A stretch of DNA of 64,000 nt from Persicaria tinctoria (Eukaryota; Streptophyta; Magnoliopsida; Caryophyllales; Polygonaceae), in NCBI GenBank assembly GCA_037127255.1, contig JBANSL010000004.1, positions 91,323,648 to 91,387,647 of the forward strand. Direction: 5' to 3'. The notes under the pieces are model-generated. The model made no database searches. It was not told the DNA's origin and saw nothing but the letters and a program-made list of their open reading frames with translations. The position numbers and the translations under genes are program-made. The stretch's first letter is position 1. Each line of letters opens with the position of its first letter. Of this stretch, positions 54,801-64,000 are shown piece by piece.

Positions 54801-55513
54801 GTCGTCTAAATTACAATTAATTAAATTTCTCAACTGATCGATCATCGAATTGATATATGGATCTTTTGGTTTGCAGGATTGCAAGGTGGATTGATGACGA
54901 GGAAGACAAGTTGAAGTCTTCAGGGGAAGCCAAATTGCAGTTTCTAATACTAAATATGGGAGGTAATCTATGCTCAGCTAGCTAGCTAATTAATTCTAAC
55001 CCAAAAAATCATATAATTATTATTAATATACATCATATCATATCGATCTAAATGGTCAAAGATCGATCGAGCATCTGAAACTGAAACATACGTACGTACA
55101 GCTGTTGGTTGCATTGACACAAGTGGAATAAGCATGCTTGAAGAAGTGAAGAAGATGATTGACAGGAGAGGGATTAAGGTACGTACTGCCCTTAACGTAC
55201 ATATATAATTTAACTAATTATTGGAGTAGGATATTTGTGTTATGGTTTCTGGATCAAATTAAAATTAAATTACAACAATTAGGTACGTAGCTAGTCTGAT
55301 TCAGTAATTCATGTATGTATGCACGCAACGCAGCTGGTGTTGGCTAACCCTGGCGGTGAGGTGATGAAGAAGCTGGATAGGTCAAGATTCATCGACTCGC
55401 TGGGACAAGAGTGGATTTACCTGACGGTAGGAGAAGCCGTGGGAGCATGCTGCAACTTCATCATCTACAACACGCCCAAAACCATGCCACCTGCAGTTGA
55501 TAATTCGGTTTAG
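51867..55513 (+). CDS. SULTR3;1: Sulfate transporter, group 3 (SULTR3;1-like), 11 exons
   Basis: Proton-coupled sulfate carrier of the SLC26/SulP family; Arabidopsis group 3 members import sulfate into plastids. Exons: 51867-52215, 52316-52523, 52717-52888, 53020-53085, 53217-53330, 53803-53919, 54041-54454, 54563-54753, 54877-54962, 55102-55178, 55334-55513. They join in frame to 657 residues, the usual family length, with GT-AG introns; the exon 5 acceptor is the least certain. Visible: VKETLFPDDPLRH near the start, the SulP signature region IPQGISYAKLANLPPILGLY then SSFVPPLVYA (about 97-127), many hydrophobic membrane spans to about residue 500, and a C-terminal STAS domain (about 510-645) with IDTSGIS. 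The close match in FGMMNIVGSFTSCYLTTGPF favours SULTR3;1 over other group 3 members. The ATG is the first in a good plant context (aaaaaaATGGGG). Confidence 0.93.
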
Positions 55514-56412
55514 CTAGCTAAAGATTCCTTCCATTCGATCAGGTTTAATGCAAACATAAATGGATCGGATCGGATCGGAGGCTACTTAATTGACTCTCCA
55601 TCCATCTCTCAGTGTAATGCTAGCTTGTAGAAATGGAAAGCCACAAATGATAAAATACCACTACTCTGTTACTGCATGTACGTTTCAGCTTTCAATTGGT
55701 TTTGATATCCTTGTAATGCAAATGCAACTTATATATGTAAATGGCAAATATACGCCTCCTACACTCGTACTCTTGTACAAGTAGCTCGTTCCTCCATTGC
55801 ACGCGTGGCGTGTGTTGTGTGTGTGTGTGTTTCATTCAACCACCTTTCATTTTTCTCACCCCCTATATAGCTATATATCCACCGTCTCATCTGTAGCATA
55901 CAAAGATCCATTTTTCCAAGTCAGTGCCAAGCTGTTTTTGTTGTATTAGGTAGGAAGAATTTTATTTTCTGTACCTTTTGGATTGGATGATTTCCATTTT
56001 TTCAACTTGTTTTTCTGTTTGTTGAATCCGGTTTGGCTTTGGCCTGCCTCCATCACAGTATTCAAACCTTTTTTGATTCAGATGTTAAAAAGGAAAACCA
56101 CTCATCTAGATTTTAACAGCAGCAAATGTAAGTTGCAACATGACACACACAAAATGAAGGCTGAAGCTGACATCTTCTGATACAAAGTTCTATATTTAGC
56201 AGGTTGGGATATCCATATAAGATTATCAGGACCTTATTAACCTTCTCAAGACTACAACATAATTAAGAACAAACACCTACACCACAGCCAGATTCAATCA
56301 ACTTTTTGAAAACATGTTCCTAAAATGTACAATATAGTCACAAACAAACTTGCTCTTTCAGTTTTGAGTTCGTTCCTGATTCCCCGCTAAAACAAAATAT
56401 CCAAGGCTTACC
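55514..56412. other. Convergent intergenic region between the two genes
   Basis: Holds the 3' UTRs of both genes. A GATCG-rich ggatcggatcggatcgg run (about 55562-55578) and a (GT)n run (about 55811-55830) are present. No ORF of interest and no transposon end recognised. Poly-A signals are not distinct. Confidence 0.6.
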
Positions 56413-59400
56413 TCAATCTCCACTGGTGGAAGGCCGCACACAACCACAAAAATGAGCCTTCTTCCGCCTCCTAGGTGTGCGGGCCCCACCATACAGGTAG
56501 TCTCGAAGGACCACCTTCCTGTCATACTCTACCATTTGGGTTCCGCTTGCTCTCCCCTTCGACTTGCTACCATCAAGCTTCACTAAAAGGAACTGCAGCT
56601 TCTGCACCTCCAGCTGCAACCTCCCTATCTTCTCGGAGCATCTCCTGGCCTGTTCGGAGACTTTCCTCCTCCTCCCGCTCCCTCCAATCTCCGAGGAGCC
56701 CCCAATGGATGATGATGATGATGATGTGGGCCCCATAGAAGAACCATTGGAGTAATCTTCGACGTTCTTCACCAACTTACCGTTTACTTCTAGAAGCTTC
56801 ACAATGGCCCTATCAGCTTCCTCAAGCTGCTCCTTTACACCCGCGTAATCGGTGCTCTTCACTTTGGTTGGGTTTGAGTTCTCGGTTATCACCACTTTCT
56901 GTTTCAGATCTTGAACAGTTATTTGGAGGTTGGTCAGCTTCTGAACGTCGGAAGAGAGCCTATCTAGAATCTTCTTGTTGCTTTCCACCTCACCGGATCC
57001 TGAGAATCTCTTGGATATCTCCAGGCTGTCAACCCTCAGCTCCTTCTCAACCAGCGATTCGGAAGAGTAGTGTCCACTCTTATTACGCTCTTTCACAGCA
57101 TCTTGATGGTGATAGTAGCTCTTGGGAGGAACTGGAGCTTCTTTATGGGTCCTACCAACCGTCAGATCAATGCTTCCTGACTGGTCGATTGTATCCCATA
57201 GCTCTAGAGTCTGATCACTGCTCCCACTGTTGCTATAACCACCTTTTCTGTTCTTTCTATGCGATGAGGGCTCCAATGTCTGATCAAGCATGATATCCTT
57301 CATGACAAGCTCACCTTCAGCTTCACGAGGATCACACGTCTTCTTCATATGCTTGATACCATTTTGTTGATGCTCGTCCCGAGAATGTTCTTCCACGATT
57401 TCAGAAGAGAAGCGCCTACTGGATCTGCCACTTCCACGGCATGACCTGCTGTTTTGAGATTTTAGTGCTCTGAGACTCCTCTCTTCAGCAAGCTTCTTTG
57501 TTTCTACCACCTTGTTTTCAATAGCTTTGAGCCTCCCTGATATATCCTGCAAGTCGGAAAATCCATCTGACATTGCAGCTGTGACTACTTCTCCATTGCT
57601 CAATATGTTTGAGCTGGAAGCATCCTGTGAAGACACATTGGTAAGATAAGAGATCAAATATCCAAACATATTTTGTGAATGCAAGGAATCAAAATACCAG
57701 ACAAAGATCGACACACTTAAAATTCGGCAAATGTGGGCATAAATCACTCGTGCCACTGCCATAAGCTAGCAACTAAAAAATTCAAATAATTCTATCGAGA
57801 AATGGAAAAAAAAATACCTGATCACCACTGTCATCATCTTCAGTGTAAATAGTGTGCTTTTCAAGAGATGCAACTGACTCCCTCAGAGATGCCATGGCTG
57901 GGACGTATCTAGCCCATTGAGCTTTTATTTCACTATTTTCACCTTCCAATGACCCAACTCTTTCTCTTAGTTGCACAGCCTCCAAATGGTTAGCATTGGC
58001 TTTATCTTCAAGGCACTCGTATTCTTTGGTAAGTTCAGAAAACTTCTCTTTGTATAATGCTTCACGTACAGATGATGATTGCTGCTCAATAAAAAATGTC
58101 CCAGCAACGGTTTCCCACAGTTCAGCTTCATCTTTTCCCTTTTCCAGTTCTGAACGCAACACTTCCACCATTTTGTTAGCTTCTTCGTCTTTCTCATGCA
58201 TTCTGCATATTTCAGCATCGAGAATTTGCATGGATTCTCTAAGGCATTCACTCTCTTTGAGTTGTTCATCGTATTTCTCTGACAGTTGATGGATCTGCTT
58301 CTGTTGATTATCCTTAACAGCTTCAACTTCCAAAAGCTCCGCTACTTTCTGGGATAATATAGTCTTCCCATTTGCAATCTCATACTCCAATTCACTGTTT
58401 GTTGTTTTAACTTTATTCAGTTCGCATTCATATTTCTCAAAAGAGGCTTTCAGGCTCATACTCTCCATCTGATATTCCCCCATCATAGCCTCCATATTTC
58501 TCATCTTGTCCTCGAGAGCAATGTTGTCTCCATACAGCTTGTCTATGTCATCAGTTAAATGATTTATCAACTCGGACCTCTCCTGAATGGTGTTCTTATA
58601 AAGCAAAGAGAGAGTATCAAGGGTAACTGCTTCAACGACTAGGCAAGAGTTATCGTGTTCTATGCTGTGCTTCTCGTCATCCAAATCTTTAAGTGCCTTA
58701 GTTAAAGATCTATTCTCCTCGAGAATTCTGCAATTTTCCTTCTGTAGATCCTGGCAAACACCTTGCATCTCCTGAAGCTTTGCTCTGAGATTTTCCATTT
58801 CAGAAGCAAGTAGGTCTTCCTTGTGATTTCCCTCTCTAACCCTCAGAAGCAATTCTTCATTGTTTTGAAGAAGCTTCAGCATGTCACTTTGTAAAGATGA
58901 CAGTTGATCATTCCTGATCCTGAATTCCTGTTGGAGAGTGTCAATCAAAGCCTTTAAATCTGCCACCTCCTGTTTAAGTTCCCCAAGCAATGTCACGAGA
59001 ACTGACTTCTCAATAACAAGCTTCTGATTCTCATCCCAGGCTCTGCAGAGGGAGCTTCTTGTGTCATCAAGTTTGATAAGTATGTGATGCAGAACCATTT
59101 GGTCTTCATCTAAATTATCCGTGTACACATAATCCAAATCAACTTCTAGCACTTTGAGCAACTGGAGCATCCCCATTCTCAGTCTCTTGATTTGATCAGA
59201 CAGAAAACTCACTTCCTCTTGCTGTTCAGTATTCTCGTACTCCAATTCAGAGATGAGTTTCTCTGATAGCATGGATGCTTCTAACAGCTTCTGACACTTT
59301 TTCAGCAAACACGTATTTGTTTCTTTCAGATCTTGTAAACTGTTCTGAAAGATAAAGATGTCAAACTGAGCATTTACAGCTTTCTCTAGTTCTTCTCCCA

Positions 59401-62381
59401 ATTGGTCCCTTGTCTGTTCATGCAACTCCTGTAGCACAACAATTCTGCTCTCCATCTTAGACATATGCATACGGCTCAACTGAGTAGAGCCATCACGCTC
59501 TTGCCTTTCAGTAGCCAATGAGGTACGCAGATCCTCTACTAATTGGAGCGTGGATTCTCGTTCTTCTTCCATTCCACGGTAAGATTGCTCCAAGTCTGCA
59601 TGTTTTTCCCCCAGCTCTTTCAGTGCCTGATGAGCAGTTTCCAGCTTAAGCTCTAAAGCTCGCCTCTCGCTCGCCAATACAGACTTCTCATCACTAAGCG
59701 ATTGGCATGATTCTTCCAGGTCCTTTGATCTTGTCCTTAATGCTTCAAGCTCAGCATTTGCATCAAAAAGGGAGTTCTCCAAGAGTGTATTCCTTTGTGA
59801 GAGTGTCTCCAAATTCTCGGTTGTTATGGCTAACTGAGAGATCAGAGTGGCCTTCTCAGCAAGAACTGTGGACTTCTCGTTCATGAGCAGCTGACATGAC
59901 TCCTCCAATGCCTTAACCTTCTCTCTTGCATCCTCCAACTCAGCACTTATTTCTGAGAGAGAATGCTCCAAAAGGGCTTTCTTTTCAACAAGTTTTTCCA
60001 TCACACTCAACTTCTCAAAAAGGACAGATATCTCAGCTTCTCTACTCTGGCAGTTTTGCTTTAGCTTTGAGTTCTCATCCTGCAAATCTTTAAATGATGA
60101 TCCAAAACACTCTGGTTGAAGGCCCACAGACTCCACCTGTTCCAACACAGCTTGGTGTTTCTTGTTTAAGTCGTTTAACTCTTCTTTCAGACAGTAGATT
60201 TCCTGTTGAAGAGCGTTTCTTTGATCCAACCGGAGTTCCAAGTCCTCTTGAAGCTTGTCCTTCCCCTCCTTCAGGTTTAAGATCTCATCCTGCATGTTCT
60301 TTATTGAGACCGCAGAAGATAAACTGATCTCATTCAAGCTCGTGTTCTCATCTCTAATATTCTGGACTTCACCTTGTAAGCTCTGATTGTGAATTTCCAT
60401 ATCCTTCAAAAGTTGCACCCTTTTCTGAAGGTCTGCAGTAACAGATCGTAGTTCTTCCTCGGTTTTAGAATGCAAGCCCTGCAGTGTCCTCAAAGCGGTT
60501 TCAGCTTCCACAAACCGCACACGCTCTTCATGGATACATGCCCACAGTCTTCCCAGTTCCTTCTGCCTTTCAGAAAGTTCTTGGTTCTGGATTCCCATCT
60601 TAATCAAAACAGAGTCAAGCTCAGTCTGCATAGATTGGTTTGATCTCTCCAACAAAAGACAATGTTCTTCAACGCCCTTCAACTTTGCAGTTCCCTGATC
60701 CATCTCACCCTTGAGCCTAGCAGCCTCTTCACGGGAAAGAGCAATTTCACCCTCCAGTCTTTCTATCTTGTCAAGACACTGCTGGTACTGAAGAGCAGCA
60801 GCTTCTTTTTCTTCAGTTATTCTAGCCAGAGCTTCTTTCAAAGCTGCAACTTCCTTTTCAGCAATGTCAGCTCTCTCACTGCTCACACTAGCTTTGTCTT
60901 CTGCTAGCAACAGTTTGTTCTCCAAATTTGCAATTTTCTCTAGTGCTTCCACATATTTAGCAAGACCGGCTTCCTTTTCAGCGTTCAGTTGAGCAACCTC
61001 TTCCTTTAAGGCTTGGGCCTCCTCTTCAGCTTCGCAAGCCCGTTTGTCAAGTCTTTCAGCATCCTCCTGAACACGAGAAGCATTACTCTCCAAGCTGGAT
61101 ATCCTATCAAGACATTGCTGGTATTGACGAAGACTGTCTTCTTTTTCTCCTTCTAGTTTGGCAAGAGACCCCCTCAGACTTTGGATCTCAGCCTCGGCGT
61201 TGCTTGCTCGTTCATGGAATCCCCTTGAATCCTCTTGTGCACGCACTACTTCAGCCTCTAGGTTTGACAATCTCTGCAAACTTTGTTGATACTGGAGCAA
61301 CCCTGCTTCCTTCTCAGCTTCAAGCTTAGCAAGGGCTTCTTTCAGCGTCTGAAAATCAGACTCACAAAGACCTTGAGCCTCTAGAGGGTGTATCTCATTC
61401 TTCTGTGGCTGTAAACCTTTCCTATCAGCATCGTTAAAGTTCAATCCTCTTCTGGCCCTCCCCTCGGAGAACTTGGAAAACGGTGATTCCCTGGACACAA
61501 ACGGAGGACCTTTTCTTTCTAAATCTGAAGGAGACAGTCCAAGAGCGCCCTTCTGCAACTCATCAGGGTCATAGGACATCAGCTCTGGTGTACGCGGATC
61601 AGAATCAGCATCATCAGAATCTAAGTAAGGGACTTGATTTGGAAATGCTTCAGCCATTGTCTTATGAGCCTGTCGTATTACTCCAGTTGCATGATCATAT
61701 CTCTCGGCCAAGGCACGATATGCTCGGTAAAACTCTTCAACTAATTTCATAAGTTCAGGGCGTTTCTTGTAATACATCTCAGCCCTTCTTGCAAAAGAAT
61801 CTTCTTCCACTTCAAGAAGTTTGATCATCACCTTGACCTTGCTGTCCATATCTGCAGAAAGAAAGCACTCAAAAGTGAATCAAAAGAACATGGCTATTTC
61901 TTTTGCAATGCAGAAAAATCTCCTTTGGATACCTATGAGGTTATGAAAAGGATAAGCATCACGCAAAAACATGTTAAACAGCCAGGAAAGCTTCCGCCCA
62001 GAAGAATAGCAAGATGAACATTTACAAAATGAAGAAGAAGCTATTGAGCAATACTTATAATTTGATAGCATCTCAAGGAATGAGTATAAGCACTGCAAAA
62101 TAAGGCTCTAACTGAACACAATCTCATCTTGCAGATGGAAATACGTGGTTGCCAGATGCCATACTTGGGACAAAGCAAACTGAGATGACATCAATTATGT
62201 AATTGGCTTGAGTGGCAATACGATTTTTAAGAAACCATCTTTGATAACCCAGACGAGAGAAAGCATAATAATACTGTAAAAAAATACCTGTAAGATTCTC
62301 CTGCAACCATTTCGAATTCTTGGGGCTTATGTGACTAACCCACCACCACGAATACATGTGTTTCGATTCCGATCTCGACAT
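56413..62381 (-). CDS. NET1: NETWORKED 1-type actin-binding protein (KIP1/NAB domain), 3 coding exons
   Basis: NET1 proteins tether actin filaments to membranes, notably the plasma membrane and plasmodesmata. Coding exons (minus): 62381-62288, 61851-57818 and 57624-56413, joined in frame to 1779 residues, matching NET1A/B in size. The NAB actin-binding domain covers residues about 10-88 ([17 protein letters not shown], then [20 protein letters not shown] and YDHAT) and is split by the first intron, as in relatives. A linker with [20 protein letters not shown] follows. Then come long heptad-rich coiled coils (about 165-1640) with repeated LEGEKE..L.QYQQCL blocks, and a conserved tail ([25 protein letters not shown]). 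Residue 15 is Val where most family members have Asp after WWW. The ATG at 62381 is the only one that includes the complete domain. Confidence 0.94.
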
Positions 62382-63215
62382 GGTTGCCTTGTATGTTTGC
62401 AACCAAAATTATCCCCAAGCTGCTTCGCAGTTAACACAATTTTGAGATCAAGTGCACACCGACTGGGTTGAAACCCAAACCCTCACAGCTGATCAACGCT
62501 CATACCTAAATGGTACGGTGCAGCTGCCAAAGGACCATCAATTGCGAATAATAAGCAATCAAATTGCTTAAAGTTGAAACTACCGGTAGAAGCAAACAAC
62601 GAAGCACCTAAACTTCGAGATCAAAGCCTGCATAGGAAGAGAATTAGAATTTCATGTTGAAAAATATTTTTCGGAAGGCAAATTAAAAAAGGAAGCGAGA
62701 AAACACATGTATACAGTATATCATGTGATTTATAGGGTAAGATCCATTAGGCTTTACTCCTTAGCCAGACAGACAACTCAGCAAATCAAAACTGCTGAAA
62801 TCTGGTATCAAGACGATCTACGTTACTTCCTGAAGAGGAGGATCTACGTTACTTCCAAAAAACGTCAAAAACAAAAATTGAAATCAATTCACAAACCAAA
62901 ACGCCGCAATTTCCAACTTGATCACGATTTCTCAAAAACAAATCGGACATCAAGGCACAGGAAAAAAAGGGAGCTCGGAAAAGAGTTTGAAGCAACAAAT
63001 TATGAAGAAATGGTAGGAAAAAATCGCGAATCAAGAAACTCACCCTAAAAAAAGGAGGAAAAAACAGGCGAAATCGAAGTTTGCGCTGCGGATCACACAA
63101 GACAAACCATGTGTGCAGTTGTTCGGAGTCTCACCCCATCGCTTGCGGATCTCGGAGTGTCTCCTCTGTCCTTTGCTAACAGTGTTTCTCTTTGTTATAA
63201 TATTATTATATTATT
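62382..63215 (-). promoter_or_regulatory. 5' UTR and core promoter region of the NET1 gene
   Basis: On the minus strand an AT-rich ataatattataacaaag (about 63190-63210) could serve as TATA region, followed by the leader aggacagaggagacactccgagatccgcaagcg. The 0.7 kb to the start codon is long and probably contains a leader intron, as in relatives, but I cannot fix its splice sites. A 15-base direct repeat (gatctacgttacttcc) occurs at about 62815 and 62841. The ORFs here are not credible genes. Confidence 0.45.
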
Positions 63216-64000
63216 ATTCAGCTTTTGCTTTTTGATTCTTTGCTTTCGAGTACAGCAGCAGCAGCCGTAGTAGTTGTTGTTGTTTGCTCAAGGCGTAAGC
63301 CTTTGGACTGCCTAAGAAAGCCCTCTGAAAAATCAAACAAATACTTTATACGTACGCACATGAACGAGTTATTCAATTATTATTATTATTTAAAATAATG
63401 GAATGAATAAGATTTGATTGTGCTTGTTCGTTCAAAACCCGTTTTCACACCTAAAATACGCATGGATAAATTACAACCAAGGGAAAAAAGAAGGAAAATA
63501 AACTTGGATTTAATTATGTAACAATAGGAGTCTATTGAGTTTTTTTTTTTTGTACATAGGTATTCGTAGATGTTGGTGAGCAATTTGTTAAGTGCCGGAA
63601 AAATAAGTTATAGTGGGTAAAAAATAGAGAGAGAATTAAAGGGACAAAATAACATTAGGAAAGTTAGGGTGGAAGTAGTAATAACTTATGGAGTAACAAA
63701 GAATGAATATATAAAACACAGAATGCCAACAATATAAATGTAATAATGAATTGAAGACTTGAGTTGAGGTGTGGGGCTGATAATTGAATATCAGAAAGAA
63801 AGAAAGAAAGAAAGAAAGAAATGGGCGATGGGACAAGTTTGCTTAGTTGGAGATCGAGGAGAGAAACAAAACAAACAAGGATGCATGATTCATCATTCGT
63901 CATTCCTGATTCATGGACGGTGCTCTCTCTCTATATGATTATATAAAGACTAAAACACCTGCAGGCCGCCCCAATCATCTTTTCCGTTCGTCTCTTTTTT
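63216..64000. other. Intergenic region upstream of NET1, no gene
   Basis: AT-rich. Contains a (gaaa)n microsatellite (about 63794-63821), a poly-T run (about 63540-63551), and short (agc)n/(gtt)n runs near 63256-63282. All open frames are low-complexity. Confidence 0.6.

Noticed and set aside
57996..61752. Plus-strand ORFs over the NET1 coding region
   Set aside because: They are antisense shadows of the large coiled-coil exon.
62707..63048. 113-codon ORF upstream of NET1 as a separate gene
   Set aside because: Lys/Arg-rich translation of A-rich leader DNA, with no motif, in the expected 5' UTR of NET1.

Overview
This is nuclear DNA from a flowering plant, almost certainly a eudicot. The evidence is AT-rich spacers, intron-containing genes with GT-AG junctions, a plant-specific NET1 (KIP1/NAB-domain) actin-binding protein gene, a group-3 sulfate transporter gene, and a dense layer of plant transposons (CACTA, Mutator-like, hAT, Stowaway, Tourist, Helitron, LTR and L1-type LINE). 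The species cannot be fixed from the sequence. Only the right-hand 12 kb is ordinary genic DNA; the first 51 kb is mostly nested transposons.

Layout. 1-5.4 kb: two related terminal-inverted-repeat elements (one cut by the window edge), a 2.7-kb non-autonomous LTR element (2366-5070, 278-bp LTRs, TSD ataat) and a Stowaway MITE. 5568-26667: a 21.1-kb non-autonomous CACTA element (TSD tca). It holds a Mutator-like element (6078-21248, 9-bp TSD attttttaa) that carries gene fragments, and this in turn holds an 11.45-kb gag/pol-less LTR element (6761-18210, 2923-bp LTRs, TSD ggaag). The right part of the CACTA holds an 80-bp tandem array, a degenerate Helitron and two MITEs. 27409-27832: a small Helitron. 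28209-39252: a minus-strand L1-type LINE (15-bp TSD) with ORF1 and ORF2. Its 5' UTR is split by a second CACTA (33804-39163, TSD cac), which holds a 1-kb TRIM (34548-35576, TSD gagtt). 40-45 kb: Stowaway MITEs, two hairpin Mutator MITEs (9-bp TSDs) and a hAT MITE (8-bp TSD). 45790-48764: a 3-kb Mutator-like element (TSD ttaattaat) with two tRNA-like sequences. 50316-51248: a second member of the hAT family, broken by a retroposed RNase H fragment.

Genes. A SULTR3;1-like sulfate transporter (+ strand, 11 exons, 657 aa) lies at 51867-55513. A NET1A/B-type actin-membrane adaptor (- strand, 3 coding exons, 1779 aa) lies at 56413-62381. The two genes converge, with about 0.9 kb between their stop codons. 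Both models splice in frame over their whole length and look functional. They have no evident shared pathway.

Most noteworthy are the two independent three-level transposon nests, both resolvable to the base from their target-site duplications. Others are an apparently very recent non-autonomous LTR insertion (I noticed one LTR-LTR difference), a captured thioredoxin-y fragment, a family of tRNA-like cloverleaves found in two different Mutator-like elements, a dispersed GGTAGGA motif array, and an 80-bp satellite with a 640-bp higher-order period. All element boundaries were read by eye from TIRs and TSDs; no database search was possible.
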